A stretch of DNA of 64,000 nucleotides from Streptomyces sp. TP-A0356 (GTDB taxonomy: Bacteria > Actinomycetota > Actinomycetes > Streptomycetales > Streptomycetaceae): positions 382,422 to 446,421 of the forward strand of contig NZ_BBZJ01000020.1 of the NCBI RefSeq assembly GCF_001417775.1, in the 5' to 3' direction. The notes under the pieces were generated by a model. It saw only the letters and a program-made list of their open reading frames with translations. It searched no databases and was not told where the DNA came from. Made by a program: the position numbers and the translations under genes. Shown piece by piece: positions 1-9,620 of the stretch (its first letter is position 1; each line of letters opens with the position of its first letter).

Positions 1-99
1 GGGTGGGCGGGCGACCGGGCGGCTCGGTGGCGGGGTGAACTGGGCGAACCGGGTGAGCGGGCGGTCGGGTGAGTCGGATCACCGGGGGCCGGAGGGCGC

Positions 100-310
100 C
101 CGGAGGCTGGGTGGCTGGGCGGCCGGGCGAGCCGGTGGGCCGGATGGCCGGGCGAGCCGGATGACTGGGTGGCTGGGCGAGCCGGTGGGTCGGATGACTG
201 GGTGGCTGGGCGAGCCGGTGGGCCGGATGACCGGGCGAGCCGGATGACTGGGTGGCTGGGCGAGCCGGAGGGCCGGAGGGCCGGTGGCCGGGCGAGCCGG
301 ATGGCCGGAT
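100..310. repeat. Degenerate GC-rich tandem repeats, 33-bp unit
   Basis: Near-identical 33-bp copies begin with GATGACTGGGTGGCTGGGCG at 160, 193 and 243. A shortened 17-bp copy lies between them at 226-242, and degraded copies extend to either side. The surrounding bases 1-99 and 311-389 are G-rich and have no convincing gene. The ORFs across the tract are Gly/Arg/Trp-rich repeats in more than one frame, so I read it as a non-coding spacer before rpe, prone to slippage. No promoter is evident in it. Confidence 0.8.
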
Positions 311-389
311 GGGCGTCATCGATTTCAGGGCTTTTCCCAGTAGCCGGACCGAGGACACCAACCCGTGCCGGGCATGGCAGGCTTGGCTC

Positions 390-1076
390 ATGGCCGTGCA
401 GATCAACCCCAGCATCCTGTCCGCCGACTTCGCCCGTCTCGCCGAGGAGGCGAAGGCCGTGGAAGGGGCCGACTGGCTCCACGTCGACGTCATGGACAAC
501 CATTTCGTTCCGAACCTGACGCTCGGCGTGCCGATCGTGGAGTCCCTGGTACGGGCGACGGACACCCCGCTGGACCTGCACCTGATGATCGAGGACGCCG
601 ATCGGTGGGCGCCCCAGTACGTCGAAGCGGGTGCCGGATCCGTCACCTTCCACGTCGAGGCCGCCGCCGCGCCCGTGCGGCTCGCCCGTGAGATCCGGGC
701 CAAGGGCGCCCGGGCCTCCATGGCCCTCAAGCCCGCGACGCCCATCGAGCCGTACGAGGACCTGCTGCCCGAGCTGGACATGCTGCTGATCATGACCGTC
801 GAGCCCGGCTTCGGCGGTCAGGCGTTCCTGGACATCATGCTTCCCAAGATCCGCCGCACCCGTGAGCTGATCAGCAAGCACGGCCTCGAACTCTGGCTGC
901 AGGTCGACGGCGGTGTCTCGGCCTCCACCATCGAACAGTGCGCGGAGGCGGGCGCGGACGTCTTCGTGGCCGGTTCGGCGGTGTACGGGGCGGCCGACCC
1001 GGCCGCCGCGGTACGTGCATTGCGCACCCAGGCGGAGCGGGCGACCGCCCGAGGGTCATGGGCGTGCGACGACTGA
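390..1076 (+). CDS. rpe: Ribulose-phosphate 3-epimerase
   Basis: This is a 228-residue TIM-barrel epimerase interconverting D-ribulose 5-phosphate and D-xylulose 5-phosphate in the cytosolic pentose phosphate pathway. The protein opens [17 protein letters not shown]. The metal-binding [12 protein letters not shown] motif lies near residues 31-42, HLMI follows, [10 protein letters not shown] is the phosphate/active-site loop, and DGGVS is near the C terminus. The length is normal for the family. The frame is open upstream to 252, but that part is repeat tract, so I place the start at the ATG at 390, where family similarity begins. The ribosome binding site is weak. The neighbouring SorC-type regulator could control it or another sugar function. 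Confidence 0.96.
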   Translation: MAVQINPSILSADFARLAEEAKAVEGADWLHVDVMDNHFVPNLTLGVPIVESLVRATDTPLDLHLMIEDADRWAPQYVEAGAGSVTFHVEAAAAPVRLAREIRAKGARASMALKPATPIEPYEDLLPELDMLLIMTVEPGFGGQAFLDIMLPKIRRTRELISKHGLELWLQVDGGVSASTIEQCAEAGADVFVAGSAVYGAADPAAAVRALRTQAERATARGSWACDD

Positions 1077-1154
1077 GCCAACGGAACCTGAACGCCGACC
1101 GTCCGGGCTGATCAAGTACGCCGGATCTGCAAGGATGAACGGCGAATGCACCGT

Positions 1155-2198
1155 GTGAACAGCAGTGAGGAGATGGCCGTGTCGGGTATGTCGGCGGGCC
1201 GGTCAGCCATGCGGATGGGACCCGCTGAGCTGGTGCAGGCGGCGGCCATGGCCCGTCGCTTCTATCTCGAGGGCAAGTCCAAGATCCAGATCGCTGAGGA
1301 GTTCGGCGTCAGCCGCTTCAAGGTGGCCCGGGTCCTGGAGACCGCCCTCGAACGGGATCTCGTACGGATCGAGATCCGTGTGCCGGCCGAGCTGGACGCC
1401 GAGCGCTCCGATGCGCTGCGCGCCCGCTACGGCCTCAGACACGCTGTCGTGGTCGAGTCCCCGGCCGATGCCGAGGAGTCGCCCGACCCCGAGAACCTCG
1501 GAGAGGTGGCCGCCGACCTGCTCGGCGAGCTGGTCACCGAGGGGGATGTGCTGGGCCTGGCCTGGGGCCGCTCCACCATCCACATGGCGGCGGCCCTGGA
1601 CCGACTGCCGCCCTGCACGGTGGTGCAGCTGACGGGCGTGTACGACGCCGGGACCGCCGAGCGCGGCTCGGTGGAGGCCGTCCGCCGGGCCGCGCAGGTC
1701 GCGGGCGGCGACGCGCACCCCATCTACGCGCCGATGCTGCTGCCCGACGCGGCGACCGCGGCGGCGCTGCGCAACCAGACGGGGATCGCCCGCGCCTTCG
1801 AGTACTTCGACAAGGTCACGGTCGCCTGTGTCTCCATCGGCTCCTGGGAGCCGGGCATCTCGACGGTGCACGACATGCTCAGCGACGAGGAGCGCGCCCA
1901 CTACGCGTCCCTCGGTGTCGCCGCCGAGATGTCAGCGCACCTCTTCGACGCCGAGGGCCGCCGGGTCGGACGGGACCTGGGGGAACGATGCATCACCGTC
2001 AAGGCGGACCAGCTGCGTCGTATCCCCGAGGTCGTCGCGATCGCGGGCGGGCAGCGGAAGGCGGCCGCGATCGACGCGGTGCTGCGGTCGGGGCTCGTCA
2101 CCAGCCTGGTGACGGACACCTCGGCGGCGGACTATCTGATGTCGGCGGGGCCGACGCCGAGGCCCGCGCTCAACCGCGCGGACCCGGACGGGCACTGA
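1155..2198 (+). CDS. SorC/DeoR-type sugar-binding transcriptional regulator
   Basis: This is a cytosolic DNA-binding regulator of about 347 residues. An N-terminal helix-turn-helix (SKIQIAEEFGVSRFKVARVL, roughly residues 38-57) is followed by a SorC-type phosphosugar-sensing domain running to the C terminus. That domain includes GLAWGRSTIHMAAAL and the VACVSIGSWEPG segment. I chose the GTG at 1155; the in-frame ATG at 1146 and the later ATG codons are alternatives. It starts 78 bases after rpe on the same strand. In this family the effector is usually a phosphorylated sugar, which would fit a pentose-phosphate neighbour, but no operator was recognised and the target is unknown. Confidence 0.9.
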   Translation: MNSSEEMAVSGMSAGRSAMRMGPAELVQAAAMARRFYLEGKSKIQIAEEFGVSRFKVARVLETALERDLVRIEIRVPAELDAERSDALRARYGLRHAVVVESPADAEESPDPENLGEVAADLLGELVTEGDVLGLAWGRSTIHMAAALDRLPPCTVVQLTGVYDAGTAERGSVEAVRRAAQVAGGDAHPIYAPMLLPDAATAAALRNQTGIARAFEYFDKVTVACVSIGSWEPGISTVHDMLSDEERAHYASLGVAAEMSAHLFDAEGRRVGRDLGERCITVKADQLRRIPEVVAIAGGQRKAAAIDAVLRSGLVTSLVTDTSAADYLMSAGPTPRPALNRADPDGH

Positions 2199-2238
2199 CA
2201 GGCGCTCGCGAGGGGACGGCTGTGGCAGCATCGGCGCC

Positions 2239-2633
2239 ATGCTGCTGCGGTCCGTCCCTCGCGCGCTCGCGGGGCTCTTCGTCTGTCTGACCGTCCTGCT
2301 CACCGCGTGTTCCCCGACGCACCCCAGCGCCTCGGCGCCGACCGCGTCGTCGGCCCGGCGGACGGCGACCGTCCAGGAGTCCCGGCTGCCCGTCGAGGCC
2401 CGGCACACCCTCGCCCTCATCGACAAGGGCGGCCCCTTCCCGTACGCCCAGGACGGCGTCGTCTTCGGCAACTTCGAGCGCCTGCTGCCACAGCACGCGC
2501 GTGGCTACTACCACGAGTACACGGTGCGGACACCGGGCTCGCGCGACCGGGGGGCCCGCCGCATTGTCACCGGGCAGGGCGGTGAGATCTACTACACGGA
2601 CGATCACTATCACTCGTTCAAGGCGGTGCTGAG

Positions 2634-2637
<4 letters not shown>
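2239..2637 (+). CDS. Lipoprotein guanyl-specific ribonuclease, RNase Sa/barnase family
   Basis: The 132-residue protein resembles RNase Sa of Streptomyces, an extracellular guanyl-specific ribonuclease. The catalytic pattern is present: Glu93 in YYHEYTV, Arg107/108 in ARRIVTG, and His123 in YYTDDHYHSF. It differs from secreted RNase Sa in carrying a lipobox (LTAC, Cys24) after a hydrophobic signal segment, so it should be a membrane-anchored lipoprotein with the enzyme outside. The two cysteines that form the disulfide in RNase Sa are absent. The next gene, a barstar-like inhibitor, overlaps its stop codon, which implies translational coupling of toxin and antidote. Confidence 0.9.
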
Positions 2638-4537
<1,900 letters not shown>

Positions 4538-4554
4538 CGCACGCCGCCCTCGGT

Positions 4555-4594
4555 ACGGCCCCTGCTGTCCCTTCGCCGGGAGACCGGGGGCCGT
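4555..4594 (+). terminator. Hairpin downstream of guaB1
   Basis: ACGGCCCC (4555-4562) pairs perfectly with GGGGCCGT (4587-4594) across a 24-base loop, 17 bases after the guaB1 stop codon. There is no U tract, as is usual in Streptomyces. Confidence 0.5.
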
Positions 4595-4666
4595 CGGTGT
4601 GTCACCGCGCCGACGGGCCGCTGTGCCGGCTTTGACGTCGATCCACCGTGACGACACGCTGGAGGA

Positions 4667-5062
4667 GTGACCACACCGGAGAACGTCGAACCCCGGTACA
4701 CGCTGCTGACCGCCGCCGCCCGGCTGGACGAGCTGCGCGCCCGGGAGTCGCTCGCCGGGGCCGGGAGCGGCGCCGGTCAGCCGGATCGTGGGGAGCTGCT
4801 GGAGCTGCTGGCGCTGAGCGAGGTCGTGGCCCGCAAGGCGGCGTACGGGCGGCAGCTCACCGTGCGCGCGGCGCGGGCTGCCGGGGCCTCCTGGGCGCAG
4901 ATCGGTGCCGCGCTCGGTACCAGCAGGCAGGCCGCCTGCGAGGCCCACGCGCGGTGGCTGGACGCCCATGCGGCGGCCTATGGGCGACCTGGACGGCGGG
5001 GCACGGGCACGGTGGACGCGGCCGGGACACGGACGGCCTGCGGGGAGCCCGGGGAGAGCTGA
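4667..5062 (+). CDS. Conserved hypothetical protein with HTH-like segment
   Basis: The 131-residue protein has no name I recognise. It is Ala/Arg-rich. Residues about 75-100 (RAAGASWAQIGAALGTSRQA) resemble a helix-turn-helix, and the C-terminal 25 residues are low-complexity Gly/Thr/Arg. A role in DNA binding is possible but unproven. The start is the GTG at 4667. GGAGGA sits directly against that codon, so the spacing is poor and a downstream start cannot be excluded. It lies between the guaB1 hairpin and the boxes that precede the permease, so it could be a local regulator. Confidence 0.7.
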   Translation: MTTPENVEPRYTLLTAAARLDELRARESLAGAGSGAGQPDRGELLELLALSEVVARKAAYGRQLTVRAARAAGASWAQIGAALGTSRQAACEAHARWLDAHAAAYGRPGRRGTGTVDAAGTRTACGEPGES

Positions 5063-5128
5063 CAACGGACGGCGGCGCAGCGGACGGCGGCCACACGGCC
5101 AGGTCCCGCTGCCTCGGTGAAGGGGCGT

Positions 5129-5207
5129 GCGCAAACATCGAAAGGGCTTGCGCAACGAACATCGCGTGACCGCCCGATGAACGCAACGATCTTCCGGAGA
5201 CGCGCAA
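5129..5207 (+). promoter_or_regulatory. Four phased GCGCAA-type boxes upstream of the APC permease
   Basis: GCGCAA occurs at 5129-5134, 5150-5155 (inside the palindrome TTGCGCAA) and 5202-5207, and ACGCAA at 5181-5186. Start-to-start distances are 21, 31 and 21 bp, close to two, three and two helical turns, so all boxes face the same side of the DNA. This fits a multimeric regulator such as an Lrp/AsnC protein, and one is encoded just after the permease. The function is inferred. Confidence 0.45.
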
Positions 5208-5354
5208 GGTTGCTGCATTACGCCCGTGAAGGGCGGACTCGTAAGGTCGTGCGCTATACGTGGCGTGGCGAGGACCCCGCTCGGTGGTCCCCCGTCCCGT
5301 GGGTGCTGCCGGTCCCGCCTGCCCCCTTGACCGGCAGCGATAAGGAGCCGACGC

Positions 5355-6848
5355 GTGCTCGACCAAGGCGCACCCCCGCAGTCCCACACCCATCCAGACT
5401 CCGCGACACCCGGCCTAGGCGCACGTCTGATGCGCCGCAAGCCCGTGGAGCGCCTGGTCGCCGAGGGCGGCCAGGGCGAGGGAGGGACGCTGCGGCGTTC
5501 CCTCGGGCTGTGGCAGCTCACCATGATCAGCATCGGTGCCACCCTCGGCACCGGCATCTTCGTGGTCCTCGGCGAAGCCGTCCCCAAGGCCGGTCCCGCC
5601 GTCACCCTCTCCTTCGTGATCGCCGGCCTCACCGCACTGTTCTCCGCCCTCTCCTACGCCGAGCTGGCGGGTACGATCCCGGTCTCCGGGTCCTCGTACT
5701 CGTATGCGTACGCAACGATGGGCGAGCTGATCGCCTGGATCTGCGGCTGGTGTCTGGTCCTGGAGTACGGCGTGTCGGTCGCCGCCGTCGCGGTCGGCTG
5801 GGGCCAGTACCTCAACGAGCTGCTGGACGGGACCATCGGCGTCACCATCCCGGCCGCGCTGTCCGCGCCGCCCGGGGACGGTGGCATCTTCAACCTGCCC
5901 GCGCTGATCGTCGTCATGCTCGCCATGGCGTTCCTGCTCGGCGGCGCCAAGGAGTCCGCGCGAGCCAACACGATCATGGTCCTTGTGAAGATCGCCGCGC
6001 TGGTGCTGTTCTGCCTGATCGGCATCCAGGGCTTCCGCTCCGGCAACTACGCGAACTTCATGCCGCTCGGCATGGCCGGCGTCAGCGCCGCGGGGGCCAC
6101 GCTCTTCTTCTCGTACATCGGCTTCGACGCCGCCTCCACGGCCGGTGAGGAGGCGAAGAACGCACAGCGCGACCTGCCACGCGCCATCATGCTGTCGCTG
6201 GTCATCGTCACGGCGCTGTACGTCGTCGTCGCGGCCGTCGCCGTGGGCGCGAAGCCCTGGAAGCGGTTCAACGACTCGGAGGCCGCGCTCGCCCAGATCA
6301 TGAAGGACGTCACGGGACAGACCTTCTGGGGCACGCTGCTCGCTGCCTGTGCGGTCATCGCCATCGCGAGCGTCGTGCTGACCGTGCTCTACGGCCAGAC
6401 GCGCATCCTCTTCGCGATGTCCCGGGACGGCCTCGTGCCCAAGGTGTTCTCGCGCGTCCACCCGCGGACCGGCACGCCCCGCGCCAACACCGTCATCGTC
6501 TCCGTCTTCTGCGGTGTCCTCGCCGCCGCGATCCCGCTCGGGCAACTCGCCGACGCCACCAGCATCGGCACGCTCTTCGCCTTCGCGCTGGTCAACGTCG
6601 CGGTGGTGGTGCTGCGCCGGATGCGTCCGCACATGACCCGCACCTTCCGGGTGCCGCTGTCGCCGGTGCTGCCCGCGATCGGCTTCTTCTTCTGCGTCTG
6701 GATGATGGGCAGCCTCTCGGCCGTCACCTGGGTGGTCTTCGGTGTCTGGATGGCCGTCGGGCTCGTGTTCTACTTCGTGTATGGCCACCGGCGCTCCCGG
6801 TTGGCCGCCGTGGAGCCCGCGGCATCCGCAGTCACCGCAGAGAAGTGA
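5355..6848 (+). CDS. APC-superfamily amino acid permease (CAT/YfnA-like)
   Basis: This 497-residue polytopic membrane protein probably imports amino acids. The conserved first helix of the APC family is visible as LTMISIGATLGTGIFVVLGE, followed by GPAVTLSFVIAGL and about ten further hydrophobic segments. A cytosolic loop with EEAKNAQRDLPRAI is typical of cationic-amino-acid-transporter-like members. AAGGAG ends 8 bases before the chosen GTG at 5355. Ten bases after its stop comes an Lrp/AsnC regulator, so the two are probably co-transcribed and the regulator likely controls uptake. The substrate cannot be read from the sequence; a cationic or broad-range amino acid is a guess. Confidence 0.9.
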   Translation: MLDQGAPPQSHTHPDSATPGLGARLMRRKPVERLVAEGGQGEGGTLRRSLGLWQLTMISIGATLGTGIFVVLGEAVPKAGPAVTLSFVIAGLTALFSALSYAELAGTIPVSGSSYSYAYATMGELIAWICGWCLVLEYGVSVAAVAVGWGQYLNELLDGTIGVTIPAALSAPPGDGGIFNLPALIVVMLAMAFLLGGAKESARANTIMVLVKIAALVLFCLIGIQGFRSGNYANFMPLGMAGVSAAGATLFFSYIGFDAASTAGEEAKNAQRDLPRAIMLSLVIVTALYVVVAAVAVGAKPWKRFNDSEAALAQIMKDVTGQTFWGTLLAACAVIAIASVVLTVLYGQTRILFAMSRDGLVPKVFSRVHPRTGTPRANTVIVSVFCGVLAAAIPLGQLADATSIGTLFAFALVNVAVVVLRRMRPHMTRTFRVPLSPVLPAIGFFFCVWMMGSLSAVTWVVFGVWMAVGLVFYFVYGHRRSRLAAVEPAASAVTAEK

Positions 6849-6858
6849 ACCGCCCGCC

Positions 6859-7311
6859 TTGCTGAACGATCTCGACGAACGCATCGTCCACGCCCTCGCC
6901 GAGGACGCCCGCCGCTCCTACGCGGACATCGGGCAACTGGTCGGCCTGTCCGCGCCCGCCGTGAAGCGGCGCGTGGACCGACTGCGCGCGACCGGCGCCA
7001 TCACCGGGTTCACCGTACGGGTGGATCCGGCGGCGCTCGGCTGGGAGACCGAGGGGTTCGTCGAGATCCACTGCCGGCGTAACACCTCGCCGGAGACCAT
7101 CCAGCGGGGCCTGGAGCGTTACCAGGAAGTCGTGGCCGCCTCCACCGTCACCGGTGAGGCGGACGCGATCGCCCAGGTCTTCGCCTCCGACATGCGCCAC
7201 TTCGAGCGCGTGCTGGAGCGGATCGCCGGGGAGCCGTTCGTGGAGCGCACCAAGTCGGTGCTCGTGCTGTCGCCGCTGCTGCGACGGTTCTCGTCCGGCT
7301 CGCCGACCTAG
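6859..7311 (+). CDS. Lrp/AsnC-family transcriptional regulator
   Basis: The 150-residue protein has an N-terminal winged helix (LNDLDERIVHALAEDARRSY, then ADIGQLVGLSAPAVKRRVDR). A C-terminal RAM/ligand-binding domain follows, with the family signature around VVAASTVTGEADAIAQVF. The start is the TTG at 6859; no ATG/GTG lies at the family N terminus, and CTG at 6862 is the only near alternative. It follows the APC permease by 10 bases in the same direction. Members of this family sense amino acids and bind as octamers to repeated phased sites. I infer that it acts on the four boxes upstream of the permease. Confidence 0.92.
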   Translation: MLNDLDERIVHALAEDARRSYADIGQLVGLSAPAVKRRVDRLRATGAITGFTVRVDPAALGWETEGFVEIHCRRNTSPETIQRGLERYQEVVAASTVTGEADAIAQVFASDMRHFERVLERIAGEPFVERTKSVLVLSPLLRRFSSGSPT

Positions 7312-7315
7312 GGCG

Positions 7316-7406
7316 CTTCTGACGGATCCCCGCGGGACAAGGAGCGGCGTCCGGTGCGGCGAGAGTGGGTGCCGGGCGTCGCGACGCCGCGGAGCTCCGT
7401 CAGAAG
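7316..7406. terminator. Large inverted-repeat structure between convergent genes
   Basis: CTTCTGACGGA (7316-7326) and TCCGTCAGAAG (7396-7406) are perfect 11-bp inverted arms. Inside, a GCGGCGTC segment can pair with GACGCCGC near 7384-7391. It begins 4 bases after the stop of the Lrp/AsnC gene and lies before the 3' end of the convergent GntR gene, so a bidirectional terminator is the simplest reading. Its 91-base span is long for one. Confidence 0.5.
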
Positions 7407-7509
7407 GGCCCTGGGCCGGCCGGCGGCGCGTGGCTGTGGCAGCCCAACGGCGTCGGCCCGCGCAACGCGTTCCGCGCGGCCGCCGTCCGGGGAGTAGGTC
7501 CGTGTCCGG

Positions 7510-8250
7510 TCACTCGGCGGGTTTGCGTGCCAGTGCGTTGTTGCCGATCGAGTTGTGCACGCTGAAGCTCACGGCGTCCGAGCGGTAGCGGTCGTCCGAC
7601 CACTCCACCGGGCGCCCTTCGCGCGTCGTGGTCACCCGGCGGACCCGCAGGAGCGGGCTGGTGCGGCGTACGCCGAGCAGTTCGGCGTCCTGGGCGCCTG
7701 CCGCCACCGCGTCGATGACGTGCTCGCCGTAGGCGAAGACCAGGCCCGTGTCCTCGAAGAGCCGCTGGGTGACGGACGGGCAGTCGGGCTCGATGGCCTC
7801 CACCGCCGGAGAGATCCAGTCCGCGTACACGGTTCGCTCCAGGAGCACCGGCTCACCGTCCAGCCCGCGCACCCGCAGCACGTGCAACACCCGTGTCCTC
7901 TCCCGCAGTTGGAGGCGCAGGGCATCCTCCTTCGTCGCCGGGCGGTACTCCTGCTCGACCACCTGGCCGGTCGCCTCGCGCCCCATCGTCCGCGCCCACT
8001 GCGCGAAGCTGCGCAGCTCGGCGAAGCTCTGGCTGCGGCGGCTGGCCAGAACCACCCGGCGCGCGCCCTGCCGCGAGCCGATGAGCCCCTCGGTGGTCAG
8101 GGCCGCCACGGCCTGGCGGACCGTGCCGCGCGAGACGCCGTAGTGGGCCGCGAGAACCGTCTCCGCCGGGAGGAGACTGCCCACCGTGTACTCCTCGCGG
8201 TCTATCGCCCGCCGCAGTTCGTCGGCGATCTCCTCGTGTCGCGCCGCCAT
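7510..8250 (-). CDS. GntR-family (HutC/UTRA type) transcriptional regulator
   Basis: This is a 246-residue regulator. The N-terminal winged helix (ARHEEIADELRRAIDREEYT, then VLAAHYGVSRGTVRQAVAAL) covers about residues 1-70. A UTRA-type ligand-binding domain covers about 95-235, containing LHVLRVRGLDGEPVLLERTV and GRPVEWSDDRYR. The start at 8250 (MAARHEE) has GGGGA in front of it; the frame is open further but that part is not family-like. It is divergent from the ABC importer operon, and the spacer holds three inverted repeats. I infer that it represses the operon and itself, and that it responds to the imported compound. Confidence 0.92.
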   Translation of the reverse strand: MAARHEEIADELRRAIDREEYTVGSLLPAETVLAAHYGVSRGTVRQAVAALTTEGLIGSRQGARRVVLASRRSQSFAELRSFAQWARTMGREATGQVVEQEYRPATKEDALRLQLRERTRVLHVLRVRGLDGEPVLLERTVYADWISPAVEAIEPDCPSVTQRLFEDTGLVFAYGEHVIDAVAAGAQDAELLGVRRTSPLLRVRRVTTTREGRPVEWSDDRYRSDAVSFSVHNSIGNNALARKPAE

Positions 8251-8270
8251 GCTTCCCCTCTGAGTCGGCT

Positions 8271-8336
8271 GCTGTGCACAGCGTGACCAGCCTAATCGAG
8301 ACCTGGGTGTGATCTGCACAGGAGGAGATTGTGCAG
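8271..8336. promoter_or_regulatory. Two inverted repeats, candidate GntR operators near the gntR start
   Basis: GCTGTGCACAGC (8271-8282) is a perfect 12-bp palindrome 20 bases upstream of the gntR start codon. CTGCACA (8314-8320) and TGTGCAG (8330-8336) are perfect inverted arms 9 bases apart. Both contain the TGTGCA/TGCACA element, so they may be two sites for one protein, probably the adjacent GntR regulator acting on its own gene. Confidence 0.5.
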
Positions 8337-8402
8337 GCAAACAGGGCTCAGGGTTTCGTCGTCGTTAACCGACAGGACACCAGTAGCGGGCGTACTGGGG
8401 CC

Positions 8403-8420
8403 AACTTGTTCGGACAAGTT
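8403..8420. promoter_or_regulatory. Palindrome upstream of the ABC operon, candidate operator
   Basis: AACTTGT (8403-8409) and ACAAGTT (8414-8420) form perfect inverted arms around TCGG, 42 bases before the substrate-binding-protein start codon. The ACTTGT...ACAAGT form is like operators of HutC-type GntR regulators, so this is the best candidate for repression of the importer operon. Confidence 0.55.
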
Positions 8421-8462
8421 CTTCGTCTGAGCTCACCCTCGTGCGTACTCTCAGGAGAGACC

Positions 8463-9620
8463 GTGACCGTGTTCCTGCCGAGGACAGCCGTCCTCACCGG
8501 TGGCCTCGCCGTCGCCGCCGCACTCGCCCTCAGCGCCTGTGGCGCGGCCCCCGACAACGCGTCGACCACCGCGGGCGGCAAGAGCGCGGCCACCGCGACC
8601 TCCGCCGCGGACTTCGGCGGCCTCGACGCCCTCGTGAAGGCGGCCAAGAAGGAGGGCACGCTGCACGCGATCGCCGTGCCCCGCGACTGGGCCAACTACG
8701 GCGCCGTGATCGACGGCTTCCAGAAGAAGTACGGCATCAAGGTCGATGTCGAGAACCCGGACGGCTCCAGCCAGGACGAGATCAACGCCGTCACCTCCCG
8801 CAAGGGCCAGGACCGCGCCCCCGACGTGCTCGACCTCGGCAGCTCCTTCGCGCTCAGCGCCGCCCAGCAGGGGCTCCTCGCCCCGTACAAGGTGACCGGC
8901 TTCGCCGGCATCCCCGCGGGCCAGAAGGACCCGCAGGCGCGCTGGTACAACGACTACGGCGGCTACGTCTCCATCGGCTGCGACGCCAAGCGCGTGAAGA
9001 CGTGCCCCACCACCTTCGCCGACCTGCTCAAGCCGCAGTACAAGGGCCAGGTCGCGCTGAACGGCAACCCGACCAAGTCGGGTTCGGCCTTCGGCGGCGT
9101 CTATGCGGCGGCCCTCGCGAACGGCGGCTCGTTCGACAACATCCAGCCGGGCCTCGACTTCTTCGCCAAGCTGAAGAAGAGCGGCAACTACACGCCGGTC
9201 GAGTCGACGCCCGCCACGGTCGAGAAGGGCGAGACCCCGATCAGCATCGACTGGGACTACCTCAACGCCGGGTACGCCGACGAGTTCAAGTCCAAGGGCC
9301 TGGACTGGAAGGTCGCCGTCCCGAGCGACGGCAAGTTCTCCCAGTACTACTCCCAGGCCGTCAACAAGGACGCCCCGCACCCGGCGGCCGCCCGTCTGTG
9401 GCAGGAGTACCTCTACAGCACCGAGGGCCAGAACCTCTGGCTCAAGGGACACGCCCGCCCGGCCCTGATGCCGGCGATGGAGAAGGCCGGCACGCTCGAC
9501 AAGGCCGCCGCGGCCAAGCTGCCCCAGGTGACCGGCACGCCCACCTTCCCGACCGAGGCCCAGCAGAGCAAGGCCAAGACGGTCATCGCGCAGGGCTGGG
9601 GGAAGGCCGTCTCCGGATGA
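8463..9620 (+). CDS. ABC transporter substrate-binding lipoprotein
   Basis: This is a 385-residue extracytoplasmic solute-binding protein. A signal peptide ends in the lipobox ALSAC, with Cys26 as the lipidated residue. The mature part has the type II periplasmic-binding fold of the iron/spermidine/phosphonate group: KAAKKEGTLHAIAVPRDWAN near the start, and APDVLDLGSS, NPTKSGSAFGGVYAA and SIDWDYLNAGY further on. AGGAGA at 8453 supports the GTG at 8463; the GTG at 8469 is also possible. The next gene overlaps the stop by 4 bases. The ligand is unknown; phosphorus- or sulfur-containing organics are plausible from the downstream phosphatase fusion. Confidence 0.9.
   Translation: MTVFLPRTAVLTGGLAVAAALALSACGAAPDNASTTAGGKSAATATSAADFGGLDALVKAAKKEGTLHAIAVPRDWANYGAVIDGFQKKYGIKVDVENPDGSSQDEINAVTSRKGQDRAPDVLDLGSSFALSAAQQGLLAPYKVTGFAGIPAGQKDPQARWYNDYGGYVSIGCDAKRVKTCPTTFADLLKPQYKGQVALNGNPTKSGSAFGGVYAAALANGGSFDNIQPGLDFFAKLKKSGNYTPVESTPATVEKGETPISIDWDYLNAGYADEFKSKGLDWKVAVPSDGKFSQYYSQAVNKDAPHPAAARLWQEYLYSTEGQNLWLKGHARPALMPAMEKAGTLDKAAAAKLPQVTGTPTFPTEAQQSKAKTVIAQGWGKAVSG

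Noticed and set aside
35-519. ORFs in the 5' repeat tract
   Set aside because: Repeat-derived Gly/Arg/Trp peptides in several frames, no ribosome binding site, no similarity to a family.
7555-8286. Long plus-strand ORF across the GntR gene
   Set aside because: It is antisense to a clear GntR family protein and reads as Arg/His-rich shadow sequence.
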